64,000 nt of DNA, from positions 1,488,001-1,552,000 of the forward strand of contig NZ_CP080332.1 in the NCBI RefSeq assembly GCF_019456655.1. The letters run 5' to 3'. The notes beneath the pieces were generated by a model. That model saw only the letters and a program-made list of their open reading frames with translations, was not told where the DNA came from and did not search any database. The DNA is from Mycolicibacterium diernhoferi (GTDB lineage Bacteria > Actinomycetota > Actinomycetes > Mycobacteriales > Mycobacteriaceae). The position numbers and the translations under genes are program-made. The stretch's first letter is position 1, and each line of letters opens with the position of its first letter. Below, piece after piece: positions 44,548 through 56,417 of the stretch.

Positions 44548-44646
44548 GACGCCTGCTCAACCTGGTCTTCACCCGGAGCACCCCACCGCGGTTGGAGGGT
44601 TGCCGGCCAGCAAGCCGGGGCTCGATGCTGGCACTCATGACCGGTA
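44548..44646 (-). ncRNA. SAM-IV riboswitch upstream of metY
   Basis: Read on the minus strand, the segment contains GGTCATGAGTGCCAGC, GCCCCGGCTTGCTGGCCGGC, AACCCTCC, CGCGGTGGGGTG and CCGGGTGAAGACCAGG in order, the conserved blocks of the actinobacterial SAM-IV aptamer as I recall it. It lies about 190 bases upstream of metY, the usual gene for this class. Binding of S-adenosylmethionine is expected to lower expression of metY-metX. End points are approximate. Confidence 0.9.
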
Positions 44647-44907
44647 CAAAGCCTAGCTCACGACGCTGACCTGGTGCCACCTGGTTCTCGGCGTGGCCGA
44701 GAATGCGGCAAAAACTACCGGCCGGTAGTCAAAGCTGACCCATCGCGCGTGCAACGGTCCTTGTAGTGTTGCCGGTGAGGACAGGCCGGTGACCGCCATC
44801 AGACGGTGCGGGTCTGCCCACTGGTGTGGAAGTCGCCGCTGTCGGACACCCCGGCAGGGGCCGATTTCCGCTGCAACTGACCGACATTGAGGCCGGGAGA
44901 AACCCTT

Positions 44908-47145
<2,238 letters not shown>

Positions 47146-47188
47146 AAGGCGCGGCGGGCCGTCGGCTGATCGCCGGCGTGTCCGGACT

Positions 47189-47246
47189 CGCAGCGTAGTA
47201 CTGCCCGCAGTACTACGCTGCGAGCAGTACCGCGGGTAGTACTGCC
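47189..47246. terminator. Perfect 16-bp inverted repeat between convergent genes
   Basis: CGCAGCGTAGTACTGC and its exact complement are separated by 2 bases (47189-47222). A further pair of the inner motif, GCAGTACCGC and GTAGTACTGC, follows at 47224-47246. It lies 43 bases after icd and 43 bases before the end of the convergent hydrolase gene, so it is probably a bidirectional terminator even without a U-tract. Confidence 0.7.
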
Positions 47247-47289
47247 TTTCGGGACGCGTTGTCCGCCGGAGGCCCCCGGCTCGCTAGCG

Positions 47290-48159
47290 CTAGCCGGCCG
47301 GCGGTGCAGCGCGCTTGGGATCGGTGTGCCGGTCGACGAACTCGGTGATCAGTTCCGTGATCACCCCGGGTGCCTCGAGCATCGGGATGTGGCCGAGTCC
47401 CGGCAGGCGGGTGACCGTCGCGTCGGTCGGCAGATGCTCGATGAAGTACTTGGTGCCGCGCGGGCTCGGGAAGACCCGGTCCTTCTCGCACAGCACCAGG
47501 TGGGTGGGCACCCCGACCTCCGCCAGTTCCAGCAGGCCCGGCAGCCGCAGCGTCTTGATCAGCAACTGCACGTAGGCCGTGCAGTGCGTGGCGTCCTCGA
47601 CCAGGGCGACCAGATCGGCGCGGCTGGGGCCGTCGGCGGGCCCGCTGACCGGCAGGGTGGCGATCCGGGTGCCGAACGGCAGGTCGAGGATGCGCGGACC
47701 GATCAGCCGGGCGGCGATCAGGGCCGGGGCGCCGAGCAGGAATTTCAGCACGGTCTCGTACTTGGTGGGGGAGTGCCGGCCCCAGCCGCCCGCGGGTGCG
47801 ATGGCCGTCAAGGTGCGGGCCCGGCCGCGGCGTTCCAGTTCGAAGGCCACCCAACCGCCGAGTGAATTGCCGACGATATGCGCTGTGTCCCAGCCGATCT
47901 GGTCCATCCGGCGTTCGACATCGTCGACCAGCGTGGCGGTGTCCAGTAGCCAGGTTCCGGCCCGGGCGCCGCCGTGGTGACCGACCATGGTGGGTGCCAG
48001 CACCTCGAATCGGCCGGTGTCGGAGAGTTGATCGGCCACCGTCCGCCAGACGTTCTGCGAGCACAGGAACGGGTGCAGCATGAGAATCGCTTCACCGCCG
48101 GCGCCGGGCTGCCCGCGACCGTCGCCGAAGCCGCGGTGAATGGGTGCGCGTTGGGTCAT
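47290..48159 (-). CDS. Alpha/beta hydrolase
   Basis: 289 residues with a full catalytic set: oxyanion region LMLHPFLCSQNVW, nucleophile elbow GNSLGGWVAFEL (Ser about 103), acid in LCEKDRVFP and His in LPGLGHIPMLEAP. A cap-like insertion lies between about 125 and 215. The ATG at 48159 precedes a short polar leader without signal peptide, so it is cytosolic. The substrate is not evident; such proteins include esterases and meta-cleavage product hydrolases. No operon partner. Confidence 0.85.
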   Translation of the reverse strand: MTQRAPIHRGFGDGRGQPGAGGEAILMLHPFLCSQNVWRTVADQLSDTGRFEVLAPTMVGHHGGARAGTWLLDTATLVDDVERRMDQIGWDTAHIVGNSLGGWVAFELERRGRARTLTAIAPAGGWGRHSPTKYETVLKFLLGAPALIAARLIGPRILDLPFGTRIATLPVSGPADGPSRADLVALVEDATHCTAYVQLLIKTLRLPGLLELAEVGVPTHLVLCEKDRVFPSPRGTKYFIEHLPTDATVTRLPGLGHIPMLEAPGVITELITEFVDRHTDPKRAAPPAG

Positions 48160-48295
48160 GCTGCCCGACAGTAAGGCGGTACCGGCGGTACTGCAAGGTT
48201 CGGCGGGCTGGGGGCACCTCCCGCTTGCGGGGGGAGAGCGCAGCGACCTGGGGATCGGCACGGCTGGTCGGTGAGGTCGGCTATGGTCGTGCTCC

Positions 48296-49111
48296 GTGAT
48301 CGTCACCACCGTCAACGTCAACGGCATCCGCGCAGCGGTCAGGCAGCGGTCCACGGACAACCTCGGGTTGCTGCCGTGGCTGAAGGAGAGCACGTCCGAC
48401 ATCGTCTGCCTGCAGGAGACCCGCGCCGACGACGAGCAGCTCGCCGAGGCGCTGGCGCCGGCACTGGCGGACGGCTGGTACCTGGCTGCCGCGGCGCCGC
48501 ATGTGAAGGGCCGCAACGGTGTTGCCGTGTTGTCGCGCACCCCGTTCGACGCGGTGCGGATCGGTTCGGGTGCCCAGGAGTTCGAGACGCACGGCCGCTA
48601 CATCGAGGTCGACACCGCCGGTCTCACGGTGGCCAGCGTGTACCTGCCCACCGGCGAGGCCGAGACCGAAAGGCAGCTGGAGAAGGAACGCTTCATGGCC
48701 GCGGTGCAGGCGCGGATGGCCGACCTGCTGCGTCTGTCGGTCACCGACGGAAAAGAAGCCGTGCTCTGCGGCGACTGGAACATCGCGCACACCGAACGGG
48801 ACATCAAGAACTGGAAGGGCAACGTCAAGAAGGCCGGCTTCCTGCCGACCGAACGGCAGTGGCTGACGGATCTGCTGGCGACCGGTTGGGTGGATGTGGT
48901 GCGTCAGCTGCACCCGGACGTCGAAGGCGGCCCGTACAGCTGGTGGTCCTGGCGTGGCAAGGCCTTCGACAACGACGCCGGCTGGCGCATCGACTATCAC
49001 CTGGCCAGCCCGGGGCTGGCGGGCCGCGCGGTGTCGGCCAATGTGGACCGGGCCGAGCTGTACGCCCTGCGCTGGTCCGATCACGCCCCGGTCAACGTCG
49101 AGTTCAGCTGA
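48296..49111 (+). CDS. xthA: Exodeoxyribonuclease III (AP endonuclease)
   Basis: 271 residues. It cuts the DNA backbone 5' to abasic sites and removes nucleotides from 3' ends in base excision repair. Metal and catalytic motifs: TTVNVNGIRAA (Asn), CLQETRAD (Glu), GDWNIAHTERD (Asp/Asn), RIDYHLAS and the C-terminal SDHAPV (Asp-His). The start is a GTG at 48296. The 3' end overlaps the convergent lipase gene by 8 bases. Confidence 0.95.
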   Translation: MIVTTVNVNGIRAAVRQRSTDNLGLLPWLKESTSDIVCLQETRADDEQLAEALAPALADGWYLAAAAPHVKGRNGVAVLSRTPFDAVRIGSGAQEFETHGRYIEVDTAGLTVASVYLPTGEAETERQLEKERFMAAVQARMADLLRLSVTDGKEAVLCGDWNIAHTERDIKNWKGNVKKAGFLPTERQWLTDLLATGWVDVVRQLHPDVEGGPYSWWSWRGKAFDNDAGWRIDYHLASPGLAGRAVSANVDRAELYALRWSDHAPVNVEFS

Positions 49112-50147
49112 TCGGGCACGGTCCGGCGGACAGCACGGCCGGATCGGTGATGGCGGCGTCGACCGCGTCGAGTACCCGCGGGTCCCAGGTGATCCCGGTC
49201 TCCCACGGCAGTCCGGCCAGATCGGACACGAAGATGCTGTGGGTGTCGTCGAAGGTCAGGCAACGCCGGTGCGGCAGCACCCGGTCGCTGACGTCGACGG
49301 CCAGGGCGCTGGACAGCGCGACAATCCCGTCGTTGGGCCACACGCTCGGGTTCACCGGGCCGGCGCCTGCGGGTGCGGCGAAGCGGTCCCCGCCGATCAG
49401 TGTCACCGGGATGTCGTCGAGCACCCCGGCCTGGAATTCGTTCCAGCCGCCGGGACCCATCAGGTAGGCCCGGTTGACCTCGCGGCCCGAACCGGCCACC
49501 AGTCGCTCGACCTCCGCCTTGAGGTCGTCCATCGCGTTCTCGCAGAAGGCGTCGCCGTGGCAGTCCGACTTCGGGGTCAGGCCGTGGGCGTAGTCGGACA
49601 GGTAGCTGCCCTGCCACGGGGTGCCGATGGTGGTGAGTGACCGGATCCGGATCGGTGACCCGATGCCCTGGAGCACCCGGATCGCCGACCGGGAGTACAG
49701 CCCGCCCATCGAATGCCCGACGATGTCGATCTCGGCGGCGCCGTAGTTGTGGTGCAGGTGGGTCAGGAACCTGGCCAGCCGCTCACCGGCGGTGTCGATG
49801 GCGGCGGTGGAGTCGACGGTCATGTTGTCCGGCAGTGTGATCGGGCAGTCCCCGAAGGCGCCGAACCCGCCCTGGTCGGTCACCGGTCCGCGGCCGGCCA
49901 TCGCGGGGGAGGTGTAGACGGTGTGGCCGCGGTCCAGCAGATGCCGGCGCAGCGCGGTGTCGGTGTTCCCGGCGGCCAGTCCCGTGGCACAGGCCTGCGT
50001 CGGCGTGGTGAACGGGCTGACGGCGTTCCCGCCGGACACGATGACGACGGTGCGCGGCGGCGGAGCGGCGTGCCCGACCGCGGAGCCGAACCCTGCCGCC
50101 AGGCCGGTGGCGGCGACGGTGAGCAGGGCGGCCAATGATCGGTACAC
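49104..50147 (-). CDS. Secreted lipase/esterase-like alpha/beta hydrolase
   Basis: 347 residues with a cleavable signal peptide (MYRSLAALLTVAATGLAAGFGSAVGHAA). The nucleophile elbow GHSMGGLYSR sits at about residue 155, the strand before it reads AEIDIVGHS, and candidate Asp and His lie in LSSALAVDVSD and DDTHSIFVSDL. Several Cys residues suggest disulfides. It resembles triacylglycerol lipase-type proteins of actinobacteria. It is divergent from trpS with 80 bases between. Confidence 0.82.
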   Translation of the reverse strand: MYRSLAALLTVAATGLAAGFGSAVGHAAPPPRTVVIVSGGNAVSPFTTPTQACATGLAAGNTDTALRRHLLDRGHTVYTSPAMAGRGPVTDQGGFGAFGDCPITLPDNMTVDSTAAIDTAGERLARFLTHLHHNYGAAEIDIVGHSMGGLYSRSAIRVLQGIGSPIRIRSLTTIGTPWQGSYLSDYAHGLTPKSDCHGDAFCENAMDDLKAEVERLVAGSGREVNRAYLMGPGGWNEFQAGVLDDIPVTLIGGDRFAAPAGAGPVNPSVWPNDGIVALSSALAVDVSDRVLPHRRCLTFDDTHSIFVSDLAGLPWETGITWDPRVLDAVDAAITDPAVLSAGPCPIS

Positions 50148-50212
50148 GCGAGTCCTCCGTTTATTGACGGTGGCGTAGATAATAGCGGGCGAGCCGGGAA
50201 AATCGCGTCTGA

Positions 50213-51253
<1,041 letters not shown>

Positions 51254-51273
51254 CCGCCCGGAAAGGGGTGCCC

Positions 51274-52329
51274 ATGGCCGACCGCGAAGCGGTGTCGCCG
51301 GCTCAGTCCGATCCGGACAAGCCCGGTGTGATGGACCGATTGCGCAGTCGCTTCGGGTGGTTCGACCGGGTCATGCGGGCTCAGGAGCGCTACAACTCCA
51401 GCAAGGGCGACTTCTACGCCGCCGGTATCACCTACTTCACCATCTTCGCGTTGTTCCCGCTGCTCATGGTCGGCTTCTCGGTCGGCGGGTTCGTGCTGGC
51501 CAGCCAGCCCGAACTGATGGCCGAGGTGGAGAACCGGATCCGCTCCGCCGTCGCCGGCGATCTCGGTTCCCAGCTGGTCGAGCTGATGGACTCGGCGATC
51601 GCCTCCCGCGGCACCGTCGGCGTGATCGGTCTGGCCGCCGCGGCGTGGGCCGGGCTGGGCTGGATGGCCAACCTGCGCGAGGCGCTGAGCCAGATGTGGG
51701 AGCAGCGGCACGAGCCCAAGGGGTTCGTGGCCACCAAGCTGTCCGATCTATTGGCCCTGTTGTCCGCGTTCGTGGCGTTGACGCTGACCATCGGCCTGAC
51801 CGCGCTGAGCAAGCAGTCGGCGATGACGGCGGTGCTGGGCTGGTTGGGCCTGCCCGACGCCCCGGGCCTGAGCATCGGGCTGCAGATCGCGTCCTGGGCG
51901 ATGTCGCTGCTGATCTCCTGGATGCTGTTCACCTGGATCATCGCCCGGCTGCCCCGGGAGTCGGTCAGCTTCCGGAGCTCGCTGCGGGCGGGCCTGCTCG
52001 CGGCGATCGGATTCGAGATCTTCAAGCAGGTGGCCTCGATCTACCTGCAGTCGGTGGTGACCGGTCCGGCCGGGGCGACGTTCGGGCCGGTGCTGGGTCT
52101 GATGGTGTTCGCCTACATCACCGCCCGGCTGATCCTGTTCGCCACCGCCTGGGCGGCCACGTCCCCCGAGAACCTGGCCGCGATGCCGGTGGACCCGCCC
52201 GGGCCGGTCCGGATCAGTCCACGGATCCAGGTCCGCGACGGAGTCGGGATGTCCGGCGCGGTCGCGGGTTTCGCGGCCGGGGCCATCGGTGCATTCGGTC
52301 TGTCCCGGCTGCTGCGAACGCGACGGTGA
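51274..52329 (+). CDS. YihY/BrkB family membrane protein (Rv3335c-like)
   Basis: 351 residues with about six membrane helices: AAGITYFTIFALFPLLMVGFSV (the usual YihY first helix), TVGVIGLAAAAWAGLGWMANLREAL, LLALLSAFVALTLTIGLTAL, WAMSLLISWMLFTWII, GLLAAIGFEIFKQVASIYL and FGPVLGLMVFAYITARLILFATAWAAT. The family was once called RNase BN but is now regarded as membrane proteins of unknown function. The ATG at 51274 has AAGGGG 5 bases upstream, better than the TTG overlapping the trpS stop. Confidence 0.9.
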   Translation: MADREAVSPAQSDPDKPGVMDRLRSRFGWFDRVMRAQERYNSSKGDFYAAGITYFTIFALFPLLMVGFSVGGFVLASQPELMAEVENRIRSAVAGDLGSQLVELMDSAIASRGTVGVIGLAAAAWAGLGWMANLREALSQMWEQRHEPKGFVATKLSDLLALLSAFVALTLTIGLTALSKQSAMTAVLGWLGLPDAPGLSIGLQIASWAMSLLISWMLFTWIIARLPRESVSFRSSLRAGLLAAIGFEIFKQVASIYLQSVVTGPAGATFGPVLGLMVFAYITARLILFATAWAATSPENLAAMPVDPPGPVRISPRIQVRDGVGMSGAVAGFAAGAIGAFGLSRLLRTRR

Positions 52330-52348
52330 CGGCGTCGGTGCTCTATCT

Positions 52349-52666
52349 CTAATGCCCGATCAGTTTCAGCCCCACCACGCAACCGACGATGCCGAGGAGC
52401 AGCAGGATCTTGATGACCGAAACCCCCTCGGAGCCGGTGGCCATCGCATAGGCCACCGTGAGGGAGGCGCCGATGCCCACCCAGACGGCATAGCTGGTGC
52501 CGACCGGCAACGTGCGCATCGCGTAGGCCAGCCCGACCATCGACAGCACCACCGTCACGCCGAAGACCACCGTCGGGCCCACCTTGCTGAAACCCTCTGA
52601 CCTGCCCAGTGCCGTCGCCCAGACGGCCTCCAGCACGCCCGAGACGACCAGAATCAACCACGCCAC
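52349..52666 (-). CDS. sugE: SMR-family exporter SugE/Gdx (probable guanidinium exporter)
   Basis: 105 residues with four membrane helices. The conserved Glu of the SMR family is residue 13 in GVLEAVWATALG, and SYAVWVGIGASLTVAYAMATG is the SugE-type helix 3. The GTG at 52666 has GGAGGT upstream with a 5-base spacer. A guanidine-III riboswitch lies directly upstream, which marks it as the Gdx (guanidinium export) branch, not a general drug exporter. It is divergent from the nitronate monooxygenase-like gene. Confidence 0.92.
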   Translation of the reverse strand: MAWLILVVSGVLEAVWATALGRSEGFSKVGPTVVFGVTVVLSMVGLAYAMRTLPVGTSYAVWVGIGASLTVAYAMATGSEGVSVIKILLLLGIVGCVVGLKLIGH

Positions 52667-52678
52667 GACGCACCTCCA

Positions 52679-52724
52679 AGGCTCCGTCTTGTCGCTGGCC
52701 GGGTACGGTGCCGCCTCGTCCGGT
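52679..52724 (-). ncRNA. Guanidine-III (ykkC-III) riboswitch
   Basis: Read on the minus strand the segment contains CCGGACGAGG, GCACCGTACCCGG and GACAAGACGG in order, the invariant blocks of the short pseudoknotted guanidine-III aptamer. It ends 2-3 bases before the GGAGGT ribosome binding site of the SugE/Gdx gene, so ligand binding probably exposes or frees the site and turns on translation. Confidence 0.92.
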
Positions 52725-52738
52725 GTCACATGGTGACA
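52724..52738. promoter_or_regulatory. Inverted repeat upstream of the guanidine riboswitch
   Basis: TGTCAC-ATG-GTGACA, 6-bp arms with a 3-base centre, lies just upstream of the aptamer between the divergent sugE and 52773 genes. It could be an operator for either gene or a 5' stabilising hairpin. Confidence 0.4.
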
Positions 52739-52772
52739 ATCCGACCGTAGCAAAGGGGTAGCGTCGCTGGCC

Positions 52773-53627
52773 ATGCGGTTGTCGACGCCATGGTGCGCAG
52801 AGATCGGTATCCGGGTGCCGGTGGTGAACGCCCCGATGGGCGGGGCGGCGGGCGGACGGCTGGCCACGGCGGTGTCCCGGGCCGGCGGGCTCGGGATGAT
52901 CGGGATGGGCAGCGCGGCCACCCCGGCGGCGCTGCGCGGTGAACTGGCCGAATTGGGCGACCGGGACGGCGTTTTCGGTATCGGCCTGGTGCACTGGGTG
53001 ATGGCCGAGCGACCCGAGCTTCTCGATGTCGCGCTGGCCGCCCGGCCGCGTCTGCTCAGCGTGAGTTTCGGTGACGAGTGGAGCTGGGTGGCGCGGGCGC
53101 ATGAGGCCGGCGTGCGGGTGACCACCCAGGTACCCGACGTCGAGAGTGCACGACGCGCCGCCGACGCCGGGGCCGATGTCGTGGTCGCCCGCGGAGCCGA
53201 GGGCGGCGGCCACGGGAGGCCGGCGATGGGCACCTTGGCGCTGCTGGCCGGGGTGCTCGACGCGGTGGAGGTGCCGGTGCTGGCCGCAGGGGGCGTCACC
53301 TCGGCGCGCGCGCTGGCCGCGGTGCTGGCGGCCGGGGCATCCGGGGCCTGGGTGGGTACCGCGTTCGCCGCCTGCACCGAGTCGCTGACCGCCGGCGACG
53401 CCCGCGCCGAACTGCTGGCCGGGACACAGACCGAACTGACCTCCGAGCACGACATCGCGGCCGGATACCGTTGGCCGGCCGACATTCCGGAGCGGGTGCT
53501 GCGCGGATCCCCGGTCAACGCCGGGGAGGGGGTCGGCCTGCTACGCCGACAGTCCGGCGCGGCCGACGTCGTCGCGCAGCTGTGTGAGGGCGCGGCGGAG
53601 CTGTTGGGGCGCTGGACCGGCAGCTGA
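52773..53627 (+). CDS. Nitronate monooxygenase-like FMN protein
   Basis: 284 residues, TIM-barrel of the nitronate monooxygenase/2-nitropropane dioxygenase family. Family blocks: RVPVVNAPMGGAAGGRLATAVSRAGGLGMIG at the N-terminus, ADVVVARGAEGGGHGRP (the H-G substrate loop), LAAGGVTSARALAAVLAAGASGAWVGTAF (FMN phosphate site). Such enzymes oxidise nitronates with FMN. It is shorter than the fungal and bacterial class I enzymes (about 350), so the exact substrate is uncertain. The promoter region is shared with sugE. Confidence 0.85.
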   Translation: MRLSTPWCAEIGIRVPVVNAPMGGAAGGRLATAVSRAGGLGMIGMGSAATPAALRGELAELGDRDGVFGIGLVHWVMAERPELLDVALAARPRLLSVSFGDEWSWVARAHEAGVRVTTQVPDVESARRAADAGADVVVARGAEGGGHGRPAMGTLALLAGVLDAVEVPVLAAGGVTSARALAAVLAAGASGAWVGTAFAACTESLTAGDARAELLAGTQTELTSEHDIAAGYRWPADIPERVLRGSPVNAGEGVGLLRRQSGAADVVAQLCEGAAELLGRWTGS

Positions 53628-53637
53628 CCCGCCGGAC

Positions 53638-53678
53638 GTGAACACGTCGGCGAGATCAGCGTGAAAGATCGTGAACAC
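53638..53678. repeat. Short direct repeat in a convergent gap
   Basis: GTGAACAC occurs twice, at 53638-53645 and 53671-53678, around a GGCGAGATCAGCGTGA block similar to the motif at 32431. The gap of 69 bases separates the nitronate monooxygenase-like gene from convergent dacB1 and probably acts in transcript ending. Confidence 0.4.
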
Positions 53679-53696
53679 CTTCACATTCGGCGTGGG

Positions 53697-54896
53697 TCAG
53701 GCGCGCTGCCGGTTCATCGACCGCGCCGCCATGATGAGCGCGAAGACGATGATGGCGCCGACGAACGCGACGCCGATGCGGACCGGTAGCGCGTCGGCGC
53801 TGGGCAGCGCGGTCGCTGCCACCGCGGTCGGGTCCGGGGCCGCCTTGGGTTCCGGTGCGACCAGCGTCGGGTCGGGATCGACCAGGGTGCCGATCTTGGT
53901 GCCCGGTGCGGTGGCGAAGCCGTAGTCGAGTAGGCGGGCGGCCTGCTCCCACGGCGCGATCGGCACCCGGGTGCCCTTGAGCAGCACCGCGACCAGACGG
54001 CGGCCGTCCCGTTCTGCGGCGCCGACGAAGGTCTGCCCGGCGTCGTCGGTGTACCCGGTCTTGCCACCGAGCGCGCCCGGGTAGTTGTAGAGCAGCCTGT
54101 TGTCGTTCTCCAGGTCGTAGGTCGGCCACTTGTATGTCTGGGTCGCCACGATCCTCGCGAAAGTGTCGTTCTGCCAAGCGAAGCGGTAGAACAACCCGAT
54201 GTCGTAGGCCGAGGTGCTCATGCCGGGCCCGTCCAAGCCCGACGGGGTGGCGGCCCGGGTGTCGCGGGCGCCGAGTTTGCGGGCGAGGTTGTTGATCTTC
54301 TGCAGTGCGGTGTCCATCCCGCCGAGTTGGGTGGCCAGTGCGTGGGCGGCGTCGTTGCCGGAGACCATCAGCAGGCCGTGCAGTAGATCGCTGACCGTGT
54401 AGCGCTCACCGTTCTTCACCCCGACGCTGCTGCCCTCGGCGCGTTCGTCGGCTTCACTGCCGGTGACCATGCGGTTGATCGGGAGTTCCTGGATCGACTG
54501 CATCGCGGTCAGCACCTTGATGACGCTGGCGGGGCGGTGGCGCCCGTGCGGGTCCTTGGCGGCGATCACGTCGCCGGTGTCGATGTCGGCGACCAACCAC
54601 GCCTCGGCGGACACGTCGCCGGGTACCGGGGGAGTGTCGGGCGCGGTGATCAGGCCGCATCCGCGCAGGGCCTCGCCGCCCGGCGGGCTCGCGGGCACCG
54701 GCAGCGGCTCCGGCGGCGGTCCGGCCGTGGGGACCTCTGAATCGTCCACCGCGGGCGGTGTCACCACCCGGTACGGGCAGGGATCGGGACCGGGGTCGGC
54801 TCCGGCCGTCGGCCCGCCGACCAGTGTTGTGCCGGCCAGCATCAAGGCCGCGGTGACCGCACAAGCCACTCGGCGCAGCGAAACGAAGGAAGCCAT
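53697..54896 (-). CDS. dacB1: D-alanyl-D-alanine carboxypeptidase DacB1
   Basis: 399 residues. Secreted peptidoglycan DD-carboxypeptidase (PBP5/DacA type) that trims the terminal D-Ala of stem peptides. It has a signal peptide, a Pro/Thr-rich linker to about residue 95, and the three penicillin-binding motifs: SVIK (SxxK, about 127), SGN (about 179) and KTG (about 283). A C-terminal helix ([16 protein letters not shown]) anchors it to the membrane. The start [20 protein letters not shown] fits a signal sequence. It follows gjpA on the same strand behind a terminator-like hairpin. Confidence 0.95.
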   Translation of the reverse strand: MASFVSLRRVACAVTAALMLAGTTLVGGPTAGADPGPDPCPYRVVTPPAVDDSEVPTAGPPPEPLPVPASPPGGEALRGCGLITAPDTPPVPGDVSAEAWLVADIDTGDVIAAKDPHGRHRPASVIKVLTAMQSIQELPINRMVTGSEADERAEGSSVGVKNGERYTVSDLLHGLLMVSGNDAAHALATQLGGMDTALQKINNLARKLGARDTRAATPSGLDGPGMSTSAYDIGLFYRFAWQNDTFARIVATQTYKWPTYDLENDNRLLYNYPGALGGKTGYTDDAGQTFVGAAERDGRRLVAVLLKGTRVPIAPWEQAARLLDYGFATAPGTKIGTLVDPDPTLVAPEPKAAPDPTAVAATALPSADALPVRIGVAFVGAIIVFALIMAARSMNRQRA

Positions 54897-54981
54897 CGTC
54901 TGTGCAGACTAGGAGACCGCCGGCCGGATTCCGGGTCGCCACGCTGTGGCTGATGTGACTTCTGTGGTTGGTGAGACATGA

Positions 54982-55018
54982 CGAGGGCCCCTCCTGTCGG
55001 ACGCAGGAGAGGCCCTCG
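54982..55018 (-). terminator. Hairpin downstream of gjpA
   Basis: CGAGGGCCCCTCCTG and CAGGAGAGGCCCTCG pair as a 15-bp stem with one mismatch and a 7-base loop, 35 bases after the gjpA stop on the minus strand. It probably ends gjpA transcription before dacB1; the remaining bases 54897-54981 hold the dacB1 promoter. Confidence 0.75.
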
Positions 55019-55052
55019 ATGTACGGGTCGTACCTTCCGACCGGGAATCGGC

Positions 55053-56417
55053 CTACTCGTCGCCGCCGTTGTCGCTGGAGGCGTTGTCGTTCGAGGCGTT
55101 GTCGTCGCCACCGTCGTCGCCGGCATTGTCGTTGGCGGCGTCATTGGCGGCGTTGCCCCCGTTTGCCTTGTTGCCGACCGCGCCGTTGCTTTCCGAATTG
55201 TCGTTGTCTGCCGTGTCGCCGGCGTCCTCGGATTCGGTCAGCGCCGTCCTGGCTTCGCCCTCCTCCTCGGCTGGACCCGCAACATCCTCCTCATCGGCGG
55301 GCGCCGTGACGTCGTCCTCGACGACCTCGTCTTCGGCGATGACGTCCTCGACGACCTCATCTTCGACACCGGCTCCGGCGTCGGTGGCCTCGCCGGCGTC
55401 GCTGACGGCGAGGGCCCCCTCGGCCGCGCCATCGTCCTCGGGCCCCGCGTCGAGGCTCACGTTGACCGTGTATGCCCCGGCGTCGGGCACGTCGTTCGCC
55501 GGCGGTGCCGATGCGTCCGCGAACGAACCGGCGGCGGCCGGCGCGAGCGGGGCGGGCGGATGCTGGGGAGTGGCCGGCGCGGGTTCGATCACGTCCGCGA
55601 TGCCCTTGCGCAAGCCGAGCAGGCCGGCGAGCAGACCGTTCGGGCCGAGCAGGCCACCATTGCCGATCATCGGGTTGGAGCTGCCGTTGAGGATGGTGTT
55701 GAACATGTCCGAGGGGAAGCTGATGATCGCATTGATCACGGCTTCCAGATTCCGGGCCTTGAGGCCGTCGAAGATCGCCTGGGCGGTCGCGCCGATCTGG
55801 AGCATCGGTGCGATCAGATCGGTCAGCAGCGGCAGGCCCACCCCGATCAGCGTCTGGGCGCTGACGACCCTGCCGATGACCCGGGAGATGTTCTCGAACG
55901 GGTTCTGCAGGATGGCGGTGATCTTGTCCAGCCCCCCGGAGAACAGCAGCGGGAACATGGCGCCGGCGATCGGCGTGATGAGCACCGTGGCCAGCTCGCC
56001 GACGCCTTGGAAGATCTGGCCGCTGAGGATGGTCCGCACGGCTGCAATGGTGGCCTGCGGCACCTTGGCGAAGCCGGTGATCAGATCCCGGGCGACGGGT
56101 ACCAGGACGTCCACGAGGGTCGATCCGGCGGCGATCTGGTTGCGGAGGAACGCTTCGAGGATCGGCACCGGATCCTGCAGGACCGTGGTCGCCAGCGAAC
56201 GGACATTGCCTGCCGTTTCGCCGAGGGCCTCGGCCCACAACACGATCGGATTCACCAGCGCGGCGAGTTCCACCGGCGCCGACGAGACCACCACGGCGGC
56301 CGGCGCCGCGACGGGTTGCAGCGTCGGCGTGATGGGTTGGACGGGAGTGAGCGCGATGGCGCCGGCGCCGACGAACGCCACCCCGGCAGTGAGATATGAG
56401 CGAGCCGATACGTGCAT
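55053..56417 (-). CDS. gjpA: GjpA-type secreted/outer-membrane protein with acidic tail
   Basis: 454 residues. The N-terminus MHVSARSYLTAGVAFVGAGAIALTPVQPI is the typical leader of mycobacterial proteins annotated as outer membrane porin GjpA. Residues about 45-290 are amphipathic helices with regular Leu/Ile spacing (GQIFQGVGELATVLITPIAG, PLLTDLIAPML). The C-terminal 150 residues are strongly acidic and low-complexity, ending in Asp/Asn/Gly/Ser repeats (NDNAGDDGGDDNASNDN). Porin activity is only an annotation tradition; I see no beta-barrel signs. The long GC-rich, codon-repetitive tail (55053-55470) could vary in length between strains. GAGGGGAA lies about 7 bases before the ATG. Confidence 0.78.
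   Translation of the reverse strand: MHVSARSYLTAGVAFVGAGAIALTPVQPITPTLQPVAAPAAVVVSSAPVELAALVNPIVLWAEALGETAGNVRSLATTVLQDPVPILEAFLRNQIAAGSTLVDVLVPVARDLITGFAKVPQATIAAVRTILSGQIFQGVGELATVLITPIAGAMFPLLFSGGLDKITAILQNPFENISRVIGRVVSAQTLIGVGLPLLTDLIAPMLQIGATAQAIFDGLKARNLEAVINAIISFPSDMFNTILNGSSNPMIGNGGLLGPNGLLAGLLGLRKGIADVIEPAPATPQHPPAPLAPAAAGSFADASAPPANDVPDAGAYTVNVSLDAGPEDDGAAEGALAVSDAGEATDAGAGVEDEVVEDVIAEDEVVEDDVTAPADEEDVAGPAEEEGEARTALTESEDAGDTADNDNSESNGAVGNKANGGNAANDAANDNAGDDGGDDNASNDNASSDNGGDE

Noticed and set aside
55053..55250. Repeating GTTGTCG-type spacing suggesting a CRISPR-like array
   Set aside because: It is a coding low-complexity tail in frame with GjpA; there are no constant repeats with unique spacers.
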